Virus record (IMG/VR): IMGVR_UViG_3300036792_000105
Location: 1-23,967 of that record
Length of the DNA: 23,967 nt
From: a virus
Direction: 5' to 3' (one strand)
Position numbers and translations under genes: made by a program. Shown piece after piece: positions 15,192-21,899 of this stretch. Each line of letters opens with the position of its first letter. The stretch's first letter is position 1. Under the pieces are notes generated by a model that had not been told where the DNA came from, searched no databases, and was given only the letters and a program-made list of their open reading frames with translations.

Positions 15192-15563
15192 TTAATCCTT
15201 GTTGACGTAGCCGCGTGTGATGACCTTCCACAGCTTCGCCTTGACGTACAACTGGGAATCGACGTCCATGACGGCGAACATCATGAGCGCGGCGATGACT
15301 ACGTCCGCGAGTTCTTCCTGGACGTCCTTGATGTCGCCGTCGCGCCGGGCGAAGCCACGGAAGCGCCGGTACGCCGCGATGAACTCCCCGGCCTCTTCAA
15401 CCACGCACATGGCCTGCGCGTCGCGCCATTCGTCGTCGCTGGCCCCCTGGCGCGCGAAGTGCCGGATCTCCTGCGACAGGTCTTCCATGAAGAACACGAG
15501 CTGGTTGAACGAGAGGTCGTGCAGCTTCTGCTTGAGCATGCTCTCGGTGAATACCTCAGTCAC
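15192..15563 (-). CDS. MazG-like nucleoside triphosphate pyrophosphohydrolase
   Basis: 123 residues with the all-alpha NTP-PPase signature: CVVEEAGEFIAAYRRFRG (EExxE-type helix, about residues 53-70) followed by IKDVQEELADVVIAALMMF (ExxAD helix, about 78-96), the four acidic metal ligands of MazG/dUTPase-like hydrolases. It would hydrolyse NTPs or dNTPs to NMP and pyrophosphate, either cleaning the pool or lowering alarmone. GTG 15563 overlaps the stop of the upstream 77-aa gene (GTGA), so it is translationally coupled. The exact substrate cannot be told. Confidence 0.8.
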   Translation of the reverse strand: MTEVFTESMLKQKLHDLSFNQLVFFMEDLSQEIRHFARQGASDDEWRDAQAMCVVEEAGEFIAAYRRFRGFARRDGDIKDVQEELADVVIAALMMFAVMDVDSQLYVKAKLWKVITRGYVNKD

Positions 15564-15793
15564 CGGACGTTCACCACATACGGGTCGGCCGCTTCGAGTC
15601 CGAGGGCCGTCAGCGCCGTGCGCAGCTCCTTGAGTTCAACTAGGTCGAACGTCATCTCTCGCGTGCCGTCTGCGTTCGTCACAGTCAGCTCGTGAGTCTC
15701 GTGATCGAGATCGAACTCAAGGTTTTCGTACACCAGAGTCGTGCGCTTGGGCTGCGCTATGTTGCTGAATGAGGACGGGAAGTTAATAGTCAC
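15560..15793 (-). CDS. Hypothetical 77-aa protein
   Basis: Not recognised. GTG 15793 overlaps the stop of the upstream gene (GTGA); the frame extends further but that would overlap that gene. The sequence alternates strands and one helix: LVYENLEFDLDHETHELTVT, MTFDLVELKELRTALTALGL. The pattern is a small alpha/beta domain. It is coupled to the MazG-like gene downstream. Confidence 0.6.
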   Translation of the reverse strand: MTINFPSSFSNIAQPKRTTLVYENLEFDLDHETHELTVTNADGTREMTFDLVELKELRTALTALGLEAADPYVVNVR

Positions 15794-16014
15794 GGCTTCA
15801 CCGCCCTCAGCTTGGCCATCGTGTGGGCTTCGTCGCGACGGCGCACCACCACGTTCTTCAGGATGTCCTCGCAGCGGAACCGGAGTTCCGGCTTGCTCGC
15901 GTGCACCCACCGGACGTGCTCCAGGGCCGCGTCGAACTCCTGGGTGCTCGGCGAGTACGTGAGGAGGTATTCCTCAGCGATATCCAGCCTCTCGGCTTCG
16001 TCATTCCGTGCCAT
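15790..16014 (-). CDS. Hypothetical 74-aa protein
   Basis: Not recognised. ATG 16014 overlaps the end of the DUF3310-containing gene by 14 bases. The protein is charged and helical (NDEAERLDIAEEYLLTY, FDAALEHVRWVHASKPELRFRCEDILKNVVVRRRDE) with no motif that I know. It is coupled by a GTGA junction to the next gene. Confidence 0.6.
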   Translation of the reverse strand: MARNDEAERLDIAEEYLLTYSPSTQEFDAALEHVRWVHASKPELRFRCEDILKNVVVRRRDEAHTMAKLRAVKP

Positions 16015-16858
16015 CGGCGCTCACATATCCGTCAGGGTTCAGTGTCATGCCAGTATAAGCGCCCTGGGTGACCTTGAGCGGCCCGAACGTCTCCACGAGG
16101 CTGGACAGGGACCGGGCGGAACGGTCGATGACAGCACTGACCGGCTTTGCGAAGGAGAAACCGTCGATCAGGTACCATACGTCTCCCCCGTCACTGTAGC
16201 GCCAGGTAGCCTCCGCACAGCCTTCCAAGGGCGCTACCTCGGCAAGCTTGTCGCCCTCACCCCAGTCGATGTCGCGCCAGCGGATCGCCACAGGAGCGGT
16301 CTTGGGCATCGACAGGTAGTAATTGTAGCGTCCGGGAGGGTACGCGCCGAGCAGCCACTGAACGGTTCCGGCCCCCAGGACCGGGTCACCGAAGACGGGC
16401 TCCGTGGTGATTCCATAGGTGCCGGTACCCGAAAAGCCCGCTACGGTCGCGACGATCCCGGCGAGGGCTTCCACGGTCCAGTCCACGTGCGCGTTGATCG
16501 TGTAGGAGGCGAAGGGGTCATCAGAGATCTTCACTTCGACAGTCCTGTAGTGCTTCTGGTCGTCGTTCCTCAGGATCATGGCATTGTCAAGGCCCGCACC
16601 CCACAAGTTGTCTTCCGGGGTCAGGGCTGCCGCGTGCGAAGCGCAGGTCCCCTCCATGCGCTTGATCTTCCTGTCCAGGTAGAACCGGGCCTTCTTCAGG
16701 TCCTCCAGTTTGTCGTCCTTTTCGCGCCTGATGTACTTCAGGACGTTGAACAGGTACGCGTCCGCGTCGAAGCCCCACGCCTCGGCTACCTTGATCACTT
16801 CATACGGGTCGTTCTCGCCGCCGTAGTGGGCCGGGTGGTCTACGCTCTCGTCTGCCAT
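16001..16858 (-). CDS. DUF3310 (SaV-like) domain fused to an unknown 200-aa domain
   Basis: 285 residues from ATG 16858. The first about 68 residues match the DUF3310 (SaV protein of unknown function) family common in phages: VDHPAHYGG, YEVIKVAEAWGF, YLFNVLKYIRREKDDKLEDLKKARFYLDRKI. Such proteins usually end there. Here a second, beta-rich domain follows from about residue 95 (KHYRTVEVKISDD, WTVEALAGIVATVAGF, WLLGAYPPGRYNYYLSM, GGDVWYLIDGFSF), with no known relative by eye. DUF3310 function is uncertain; in some phages it accompanies nucleotide-metabolism genes, as here. It is the first gene of the minus operon running to 14330. Confidence 0.75.
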   Translation of the reverse strand: MADESVDHPAHYGGENDPYEVIKVAEAWGFDADAYLFNVLKYIRREKDDKLEDLKKARFYLDRKIKRMEGTCASHAAALTPEDNLWGAGLDNAMILRNDDQKHYRTVEVKISDDPFASYTINAHVDWTVEALAGIVATVAGFSGTGTYGITTEPVFGDPVLGAGTVQWLLGAYPPGRYNYYLSMPKTAPVAIRWRDIDWGEGDKLAEVAPLEGCAEATWRYSDGGDVWYLIDGFSFAKPVSAVIDRSARSLSSLVETFGPLKVTQGAYTGMTLNPDGYVSADGTE

Positions 16859-16936
16859 ACCCGTGTGAACACTTGAACGCTAGAGCGTATTCCCTGGCCA
16901 GCGGTAGACTGTTGCTACCTAGACAGGAGTACGCCG
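16859..16936. promoter_or_regulatory. Divergent promoter region with two small inverted repeats
   Basis: 78 bases separate the minus-strand operon (start 16858) and the plus-strand packaging operon (start 16937). Two short inverted repeats stand side by side: GTGT-GA-ACAC (16863-16872) and ACGCT-AG-AGCGT (16877-16888). These may be operators. No clear -35/-10 pair is seen; AGGAG for the plus gene is at 16925-16929. Confidence 0.4.
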
Positions 16937-17116
16937 TTGCCTGAAGACGAGCCGTTGTTCACGCTGGAGTTCCGGGACGCGCCGCCGCCCCCTCCGCCTA
17001 CGGTGCTGATCCGCAGGAATGGACACCAGGTGCCGATTGTTATGCCGGAGGATCACGCCTTCGAGCTGTACCTGCTGCTGAAGGCCCACTTCGAAGGAGA
17101 CACATGCCCAAGCTGA
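16937..17116 (+). CDS. Small proline-rich protein, 59 aa, TTG start
   Basis: Not recognised. TTG 16937 has AGGAG seven bases upstream. The sequence opens PEDEPLFTLEFRDAPPPPPP, continues TVLIRRNGHQVPIVMPEDHAFELYLLLKAHFEGDT, and ends by overlapping the next gene by 13 bases. A six-proline run separates a short acidic segment from a small alpha/beta part. It is the first gene of the plus-strand packaging operon. Confidence 0.65.
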   Translation: MPEDEPLFTLEFRDAPPPPPPTVLIRRNGHQVPIVMPEDHAFELYLLLKAHFEGDTCPS

Positions 17117-17427
17117 CGATGAGGGACGCAGAGTTCATCAGGGTGTTCGCGGAGTTCGGCTACAAGCCCGTTCCGCTCGCGAAGGAGTACAAGGTGCACC
17201 CTGACTCGGTGCGCAACATCCTGCTCGGCAAGAACTTCAAGCCCGGCTCCGACGTGCCCCGCGTTAACGCGCACCGCAAGCTGGCTGACGACCAGGTCAG
17301 GCGCATCAAGCAGCTGGCAGCCGAAGGCCACGGCGAGCACCACATCTGGAACGCCATGGACCGCGTAGTCGGCCGTTCCACCGTTCGCCAGGTCATGAAC
17401 GGGGTCACCTACCAGGACGTGGTGTAG
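17104..17427 (+). CDS. Helix-turn-helix DNA-binding protein, 107 aa
   Basis: Two helix-turn-helix-like units are visible: YKPVPLAKEYKVHPDSVRNI (about residues 20-39) and IKQLAAEGHGEHHIWNAMDR followed by GRSTVRQVMNG (about residues 68-100). The second resembles the resolvase/NUMOD-type HTH often linked to HNH nucleases, but no HNH is present here. ATG 17104 overlaps the preceding gene. A regulatory role, or DNA recognition in packaging, is inferred. Confidence 0.65.
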   Translation: MPKLTMRDAEFIRVFAEFGYKPVPLAKEYKVHPDSVRNILLGKNFKPGSDVPRVNAHRKLADDQVRRIKQLAAEGHGEHHIWNAMDRVVGRSTVRQVMNGVTYQDVV

Positions 17428-17429
17428 CC

Positions 17430-17858
17430 GTGGCATCCCGGTGGATAGAAAGCGCTGACCGACCTACGTCCTGCACTCGCTGCCATGCCCGGATCGAAGT
17501 CGGCCAGCGGTTCTACTACGTGCGCCGGGGCACGTACCTGTGCGAACTGGACGGATCGGTCGCCGAGCACGAGGAACCGGAAATAGGAGAGGTGGAGTCC
17601 GGTGTTCTAGAAGACCTGAAGGCACTCCCGGACGAAGCCTCCGAGCGTGCCGTGGCTAAGCTGGCCCTGAACAACGCCCGCAGGATCGACAGCGGAGACG
17701 TGGCCGACCGTGACATCGCACCTCTGTACAAGGAACTGCGGCAGATGATCGCCCAGCTGCGACTCGACTTCCCTCCCATAGCAGAAGACGACGAGACCGC
17801 GAAGCGCCGTAAGCGCCGGGAACGGCTGCTGATGATGGACGGCGACCTCTACGACTAG
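17430..17858 (+). CDS. Zinc-ribbon protein, possible small terminase subunit
   Basis: 142 residues from GTG 17430, two bases after the preceding stop. The N-terminus has a zinc ribbon: CTRCHARIEVGQRFYYVRRG with a second Cys in YLCELDG. The rest is helical, with SERAVAKLALNNARRIDSGD, then PLYKELRQMIAQLRLDFPPI and a basic KRRKRRERLLMMDG near the end. Helical small terminases of actinophages often show a comparable KELRQ...L.L segment and lie a few genes before the large subunit, which is the basis for the suggestion. A plain zinc-ribbon regulator is the alternative. Confidence 0.55.
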   Translation: MASRWIESADRPTSCTRCHARIEVGQRFYYVRRGTYLCELDGSVAEHEEPEIGEVESGVLEDLKALPDEASERAVAKLALNNARRIDSGDVADRDIAPLYKELRQMIAQLRLDFPPIAEDDETAKRRKRRERLLMMDGDLYD

Positions 17859-17865
17859 GAGAAAC

Positions 17866-18186
17866 ATGGACATCTCGTACCGTGACATCACCCTCCCAAG
17901 GCAACTGGCGGAAGAAGACAGCCCCCTGTTCTGGGACTACGAGCACATGCGGCGAAGCGCCGGCCAGCTGCCGTACTACCCGAAGATCAGGCTGGCCGAA
18001 GACGTGGCGCTCGGCATCGCGTCGAAGACCCCTTACCCAGCTGCGGTTAGGGTGGCCGTGATGAAGCAGCTCGCCATCTCCCGGGTCATCACGCTCTCGC
18101 AGCTGAGGATTCTCCTGGGGTGGTCGGCTCAGAAAGCACAGGGCGCGCAGGTCGTCCTGAAGAACAACCTCCCGTACCAGGACTAG
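17866..18186 (+). CDS. Hypothetical 106-aa protein
   Basis: Not recognised. ATG 17866 follows AGGAG. The mainly helical sequence (LAEEDSPLFWDYEHMRRSAG, LAEDVALGIASKTPYPAAVRVAVMKQL) ends with VITLSQLRILLGWSAQKAQGAQVVL, which resembles an HTH or winged-helix end. It lies in the packaging operon seven bases after the preceding gene. Confidence 0.6.
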   Translation: MDISYRDITLPRQLAEEDSPLFWDYEHMRRSAGQLPYYPKIRLAEDVALGIASKTPYPAAVRVAVMKQLAISRVITLSQLRILLGWSAQKAQGAQVVLKNNLPYQD

Positions 18187-18188
18187 CG

Positions 18189-18392
18189 GTGAGGTACCCC
18201 AACGGCCTCAAAGACGAGGCGAAGATAGCGGCGGCACTCGGCTGGACTCTCGTGCTGGGAGGCACAGGGCACATGAAGTGGTACGACACGTCAGGCGCAC
18301 TGAAGCTCGTAACGTCCATGACACCGAAGCGGCACGGGAGAGGCATCCTCAACGCGAAGGCCCAGCTCAAGCGAGCGGGGGTAAAGGCATGA
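18189..18392 (+). CDS. HicA-like small protein, 67 aa
   Basis: GTG 18189 gives 67 residues with the HicA/dsRBD-like plan: an N-terminal helix (KDEAKIAAALGWTLVLG), then strand turn GGTGHMKWYDTSG with the family His (residue 34), then VTSMTPKRHGRGILNAKAQLKRAGV, matching the H....l...tl..IL..AG end of HicA. HicA toxins are ribosome-independent mRNA interferases. No HicB antitoxin is adjacent; the next gene is a membrane protein. It may be a lone domain reused for RNA binding, or a toxin whose partner is elsewhere. The stop overlaps the next start (ATGA). Confidence 0.6.
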   Translation: MRYPNGLKDEAKIAAALGWTLVLGGTGHMKWYDTSGALKLVTSMTPKRHGRGILNAKAQLKRAGVKA

Positions 18393-18640
18393 AGAAGCTG
18401 AACCCCGGCACGGCAGGATGGATCTCGGTGGCCGCTGTCGTAATCGCCGCCGACGTCCTCGACGCCCGGACCATGAGCGAGGTTTTCCGCGAAACAGCCC
18501 GCCATCCCGTCGGAGGTCCCGTAATGCTGATCGGGTGGGCGATCCTCACCGCGCACCTGTTCGGCACGCTCCCGCAAAAGTACGACCCGATCCATAACGC
18601 CGCTGAATTCGTCCGGCGCGAGAGGAACCTTAGTGTCTAA
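18389..18640 (+). CDS. Small membrane protein, 83 aa
   Basis: ATG 18389 overlaps the preceding stop (ATGA). Two hydrophobic segments are visible: GWISVAAVVIAADVLDA (about residues 10-26) and GPVMLIGWAILTAHLFGTL (about 43-61), followed by a cytoplasmic-type tail with RRERNL. The spacing and PHNAAEFV-like end (DPIHNAAEFVRR) resemble small actinophage membrane proteins of unknown function (DUF7427-like; recalled, not searched). Confidence 0.6.
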   Translation: MKKLNPGTAGWISVAAVVIAADVLDARTMSEVFRETARHPVGGPVMLIGWAILTAHLFGTLPQKYDPIHNAAEFVRRERNLSV

Positions 18641-18983
18641 GGCCGCACGTCCGTGGACCGACGAAGAACGTGAGCTGGTCCGCAGCAGCCCGAGCACCGA
18701 CACGACGGTCCTGGCTGAAAAACTAGGGCGCACCTACCAGGCGGTAGCCAACCTCCGGTTCCGGATGAAGTCCGGTATCAGGCACAGCACCGCCGACTAC
18801 GACATCCGGCCCTCGGGCTGGTACGAAGAGACCATCGGGCAGATGCTCATCGAGTGCGAAGACGCCTTCAGCGCCTGGAAGCACTACCACCGCTACACCG
18901 AAATCGAGTACCTGGGCAAGACCGGCGACCGCCTGTACACCTGGGTCACTCTCAACTGCTACAGGGACGCCGATGCCGCGTAA
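18633..18983 (+). CDS. SANT/Myb-like HTH protein, 116 aa
   Basis: GTG 18633 (8-base overlap). The N-terminal 45 residues have a SANT/Myb-like or GcrA-like HTH: RPWTDEERELVRSSPSTDTT, then LAEKLGRTYQAVANLRFRM, with the Trp and recognition helix in place. The remainder is acidic/aromatic (SGWYEETIGQMLIECEDAFSAWKHYHRYTE) and not recognised. A site-specific DNA-binding role is likely. Confidence 0.65.
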   Translation: MSKAARPWTDEERELVRSSPSTDTTVLAEKLGRTYQAVANLRFRMKSGIRHSTADYDIRPSGWYEETIGQMLIECEDAFSAWKHYHRYTEIEYLGKTGDRLYTWVTLNCYRDADAA

Positions 18984-19281
18984 TCCCCGGCCTGTCTTCA
19001 ACAGCAGGCCCATTCACAGGCCCGTACCCGAAAAGCCGAACTTCAGGAGCTACAGGGTAGACGTCCAGATGATAAACGGCGTAAATGAGCACGACAGCTG
19101 GTACTGGCACCTTTTCTACAAGGGCGTCAAAGTCAACGGCGGAATCTGCGACAGCGAAAACCAGGCGTACGGGCGCGCTGAGGTTTACAAGACCGAACAC
19201 CACAGCCGCCTCTACTTCGAGCAGCACCTGTGGGACGAAGAGAGCAGCCGGTGGCTCGTTAAGGGAAATGTAGTCCTGTAA
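18973..19281 (+). CDS. Hypothetical 102-aa protein
   Basis: Not recognised. ATG 18973 overlaps the preceding gene by 11 bases. The protein has an N-terminal Pro/Arg-rich segment (RNPRPVFNSRPIHRPVPEKP), then an aromatic-rich beta region (YRVDVQMINGV, SWYWHLFYKGVKVNGG, YFEQHLWDEESSRWLVKG). It ends nine bases before the large terminase gene. Confidence 0.6.
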   Translation: MPRNPRPVFNSRPIHRPVPEKPNFRSYRVDVQMINGVNEHDSWYWHLFYKGVKVNGGICDSENQAYGRAEVYKTEHHSRLYFEQHLWDEESSRWLVKGNVVL

Positions 19282-19290
19282 TGTAATCGT

Positions 19291-20961
19291 ATGGCTACGG
19301 CCCTTATCGACTACGAAGAGGAAATCTTCGGCTCGCAGGAACCTCGGTTGTGGACAGCCCCCGACAGGCACCGCACCGAGGTTTCCGGCTGCCCGTCATG
19401 TGCCGTGAATGACGACGGCTTCCGCGATATAGCCTGCGGGAACTACCTTTCCACCGAAATGCTCGCCTGGGCTAAGGGATTCGGCTACAAGCCCGACCCG
19501 TGGCAAGAATGGGTCATCACCGAAGCCTGCGGCATCAAGCCGAACGGCCGGTGGAGCAGCTTCGAGAACGACGTAATCGTCTCCCGCCAGAACGGCAAGG
19601 GCACAATCCTCGAAATCCGCGAGCTGGCGGGCATGTTCGTACTCGGTGAAGAACTCATCATCCACACTGCCCACGAACTGAAGACCGCGCAGGAGCATTT
19701 CCGCCGCGTTGTATCGACTATTGAGAACTACCCGGCCCTGTCGCGCCGCCTCAAGGGAAAGCCCCGCGCCAGCCACGGTGAAGAAGCCATCGAGCTGTTG
19801 TCAGAGCCTACTCTGATCTTCGGCAGCGGACGACGCCGCATGTACAAGCCGGTAGCGCCCCGTCTGCGGTTCCTGGCGCGGTCCCGTGGTTCGGCTCGTG
19901 GTTTTACCTGTAACTGCCTGATCTACGACGAAGCGATGATCCTCACGGCTGAAGCTGTCGGCGCGTCGATGCCCACCATGGCCGCCGTTCCCAACTCCCA
20001 GATGTGGCTGACGGGCTCGGCCGGCCTGGAAGACTCCGAACAGCTCGGGCGCTCACGGCGCAGGATCGTCCATAACACCAGGGACCTCTTCGGAGCCGAG
20101 TGGAGCATCCGCCCGCACACCGCTACGTGCCCCGTGGACCGTACTCACGGCCGGGCAACGAACAACTACGTGGTCTGCGGCGAGCACGACGACCGTGACG
20201 ACCCGGTGGCGTGGGCGAAGGCCAACCCGGCGTTCGGCTACCGCCTGTCGGCGGACTTCACCAAGAACGAGATGGCTACGCTGGCCGTTGTCGAGTTCGA
20301 CCGCGAGCGCCTGGGCGTCGGCCAGTGGCCTGCGGAGGACGAAGCGTGGAAGGTAGTGTCCGAAGACCTGTTCAAGAGCCTTACCGAGAACCCGGGGACG
20401 CCTGCGCGCACCGCGCAGTTCGCGTTCGCCCTGGACGTCGATGAAGACGGCACCAGCGCGACGATCGCGGTCTCCTGGGTGCACAAGGACGGCTACCTGG
20501 TCATGGAAATCCCCAAGAACTGCTCGCGTCCGGGTACGAACTGGGTTGTGGAGCGCCTGATCGAGCTGGAGGCCAAGTACAAGCCCCTTGCGATCGTCGC
20601 ACCGCGCACCGGACCCGCTGCCGGCCTCGGTGACGACCTCGAAAAGCGCTGGGAGAAGCACCCCAAGTTCGGGTCCATCCTCATCCGGCCCGGGTCGGCC
20701 GACGAGGCAGCGGCGTTCGCGTGGTTCATCCAGCAGTGCAAGGACGATAAGAGGCCGCTGCGGCACCTGGGCCAGGAACGCGGGTACAAGCTATGGCACG
20801 CCGTGGGAACGGCCGAGAAGCGCAATGTAGGCGACGGAGGGGAGACCTGGAGCCGCCGGGACAGCATCACCGACATCACCCCGGCTACGGCCTGCAATCT
20901 GGCGGCATGGGGCCTGAACAAGAAGCGCAGGAACTACAACCTGCTGGCTTCTATCGGGTAG
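19291..20961 (+). CDS. Terminase large subunit
   Basis: 556 residues, typical for an actinophage large terminase. The ATPase has an unusual Walker A loop SRQNGKGT (about residues 97-104), Walker B CLIYDEA with the catalytic Glu (about residues 209-215), and the LTGSAG coupling motif. The nuclease half begins FALDVDEDGTSATIAVSW, supplying the first metal-binding Asp. It cleaves concatemers and drives DNA into the prohead through the portal. ATG 19291 has no good ribosome site, so it may rely on coupling to the gene ending nine bases upstream. It lies on the strand opposite to portal and capsid genes and is the last gene of the plus operon, facing the tRNA array. Confidence 0.95.
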   Translation: MATALIDYEEEIFGSQEPRLWTAPDRHRTEVSGCPSCAVNDDGFRDIACGNYLSTEMLAWAKGFGYKPDPWQEWVITEACGIKPNGRWSSFENDVIVSRQNGKGTILEIRELAGMFVLGEELIIHTAHELKTAQEHFRRVVSTIENYPALSRRLKGKPRASHGEEAIELLSEPTLIFGSGRRRMYKPVAPRLRFLARSRGSARGFTCNCLIYDEAMILTAEAVGASMPTMAAVPNSQMWLTGSAGLEDSEQLGRSRRRIVHNTRDLFGAEWSIRPHTATCPVDRTHGRATNNYVVCGEHDDRDDPVAWAKANPAFGYRLSADFTKNEMATLAVVEFDRERLGVGQWPAEDEAWKVVSEDLFKSLTENPGTPARTAQFAFALDVDEDGTSATIAVSWVHKDGYLVMEIPKNCSRPGTNWVVERLIELEAKYKPLAIVAPRTGPAAGLGDDLEKRWEKHPKFGSILIRPGSADEAAAFAWFIQQCKDDKRPLRHLGQERGYKLWHAVGTAEKRNVGDGGETWSRRDSITDITPATACNLAAWGLNKKRRNYNLLASIG

Positions 20962-20992
20962 CACCTCGGCCCAGTAGCCCTCTCACGGACAC

Positions 20993-21035
20993 CACCGAAG
21001 CGGTTGACTACGATCCGCTAAACCGTGTATCGGTG
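20993..21035. terminator. Hairpin between terminase and tRNA array
   Basis: CACCGA (20993-20998) pairs with TCGGTG (21030-21035), and AGCGG pairs with CCGCT inside it. This two-part stem lies in the 96-base gap between the convergent terminase gene and the tRNA array. There is no clear T-tract on either side, so terminator function is uncertain. Confidence 0.3.
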
Positions 21036-21057
21036 CCTTTGCCGGCTACGCGACCCG

Positions 21058-21137
21058 TGGATCTGCACGGAATCGAACCGTGGTCTCTCTGCCTGCCGAC
21101 ATGCGGTTCTGCGCAGAGATCGAGACCTTCCAGACCC
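21058..21137 (-). ncRNA. tRNA-like element: acceptor and T-arm with one long hairpin
   Basis: A perfect T-arm (CACGG-TTCGATT-CCGTG) sits on a 7-bp acceptor stem (GGGTCTG with CAGATCC, including G3-U70). The 48 bases between do not fold as D and anticodon arms. Instead GGTCT pairs with AGACC and CTCTGC with GCAGAG to give one long stem with a 20-base loop. No GG D-loop and no 7-base anticodon loop is seen. It may be a decayed tRNA or a tRNA mimic. Confidence 0.5.
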
Positions 21138-21156
21138 CACAGTGATAAGCATACAG

Positions 21157-21228
21157 TAGTTCCGCCGGGACTCGAACCCGGATTTGCCGCTTAGGGGGCG
21201 GCAGCTCTCTCCGTTGAACTACGGAACT
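21157..21228 (-). tRNA. tRNA-Arg(CCT)
   Basis: Full cloverleaf: acceptor AGTTCCG/CGGAACT, D stem GTTC/GAGC, anticodon stem GCCGC/GCGGC with loop CCCCTAA (anticodon CCT, codon AGG), T-arm CCGGG-TTCGAGT-CCCGG, A73. Position 33 is C instead of the near-universal U. CCA is not encoded. Confidence 0.85.
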
Positions 21229-21232
21229 TCAG

Positions 21233-21304
21233 ACGCGGATGTCGGAGTCGAACCGACTCATGTGAGGGTTGCAATCTCACGCCTTCCCACTTGGCAAATC
21301 CGCG
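21233..21304 (-). tRNA. tRNA-Cys(GCA)
   Basis: Acceptor CGCGGAT/ATCCGCG, anticodon loop TTGCAAC, T-arm GTCGG-TTCGACT-CCGAC. Discriminator U73, a tRNA-Cys identity base, agrees with the GCA anticodon. Confidence 0.9.
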
Positions 21305-21307
21305 TGG

Positions 21308-21376
21308 TATCTCTGCCGGGAGTCCGACCCGGTTTCCAGCCTTCGGAGGGCCAGATCTCAGTGCGTGAGCAGAGAC
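21308..21376 (-). tRNA. Non-canonical tRNA-Arg(CCG)-like
   Basis: Acceptor GTCTCTG/CAGAGAT (G1-U72), anticodon arm TGGCC-CTCCGAA-GGCTG with U33 and anticodon CCG (Arg, CGG), and a 5-bp T stem. The T-loop is TCGGACT, lacking TTC. The D-arm is a 4-bp stem CTCA/TGAG with a 5-base loop CGCAC, lacking GG; it abuts the acceptor with no bases 8-9 and leaves 3 bases before the anticodon stem. The element at 23535-23602 has the same layout. Confidence 0.6.
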
Positions 21377-21378
21377 AG

Positions 21379-21455
21379 TACCAGTAGATGGAATCGAACC
21401 ACCGTTGCCGAAGCGGTCGGTTTACAGCCGACGTGCCCTCCACAGGCTTACTGGC
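21379..21455 (-). tRNA. tRNA-Tyr(GTA)
   Basis: Acceptor GCCAGTA/TACTGGT (G1-U72), anticodon stem GTCGG/CCGAC with loop CTGTAAA, a 12-base variable region, and T-arm GGTGG-TTCGATT-CCATC, A73. The variable region is short for a class II tRNA-Tyr. Confidence 0.9.
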
Positions 21456-21460
21456 ATGGT

Positions 21461-21556
21461 TCTCGCCGCCTTACGAAGTAACACCACCCTAGACGGTCGG
21501 AACAGGGGGCACCTTCTTCATCCAGACAGACCGCCCAGTAGGACTAGGCGGCGAGA
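21461..21556 (-). ncRNA. Spacer RNA closed by a 10-bp perfect stem
   Basis: TCTCGCCGCC (21461-21470) pairs perfectly with GGCGGCGAGA (21547-21556) around a 76-base interior that holds a 4-bp/3-base hairpin (TTAC-TTC-GTAA) and CGGTC/GACCG. It lies between tRNA-Tyr and tRNA-His. No T-arm or anticodon arm is visible. It may be a processing structure or an unknown RNA. Confidence 0.4.
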
Positions 21557-21557
21557 G

Positions 21558-21630
21558 AGGGTCGTGCGGGAGTCGAACCCGCTCACACTTGGGTCACAGC
21601 CAAGTCTCGCAACCGTTTGAGTTACGACCC
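21558..21630 (-). tRNA. tRNA-His(GTG)
   Basis: Acceptor GGGTCGT/ACGACCC, anticodon stem CTTGG/CCAAG with loop CTGTGAC, and T-arm GCGGG-TTCGACT-CCCGC. The base at -1 is C, not the G typical of tRNA-His. Confidence 0.88.
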
Positions 21631-21632
21631 GG

Positions 21633-21704
21633 TACCTCTCAAGGGAATCGAACCCTAAGTCATCGGTTTGTAGGACCGTTACTCTGCCATTGAGCTAAAG
21701 AGGC
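21633..21704 (-). tRNA. tRNA-Val(TAC)
   Basis: Acceptor GCCTCTT/GAGAGGT (G1-U72), D-loop with AATGG, anticodon loop CCTACAA (TAC) on a 4-bp core stem CGGT/ACCG, and T-arm TAGGG-TTCGATT-CCCTT. Position 33 is C instead of U. Confidence 0.82.
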
Positions 21705-21745
21705 TTGGTCCCCCGTAGATTTCCGCCATAGAGGGGTCAGGCGCG

Positions 21746-21818
21746 TATTGCCGGAGGGAGTCGAACCCCCGCTCTCCTGGTTCGTAGCCAGGTGTATTAT
21801 CCGTTCTACCACGGCAAC
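21746..21818 (-). tRNA. tRNA-Arg(ACG)
   Basis: Acceptor GTTGCCG/CGGCAAT (G1-U72), anticodon stem CCTGG/CCAGG with loop CTACGAA, and T-arm GGGGG-TTCGACT-CCCTC, A73. Reading CGC would require A34 deamination to inosine by host TadA. Confidence 0.9.
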
Positions 21819-21819
21819 G

Positions 21820-21894
21820 CGAGACCAACGGGACTCGAACCCGTACCCTCCACCTTGACAGGGTGGTGCATTATTCCTGTTTTGCTATGATCCC
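21820..21894 (-). tRNA. tRNA-Asp(GTC)
   Basis: Acceptor GGGATCA/TGGTCTC, anticodon stem CCACC/GGTGG with loop CTGTCAA, T-arm ACGGG-TTCGAGT-CCCGT. G73 matches Asp identity. Confidence 0.92.
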
Positions 21895-21899
21895 ATGAC

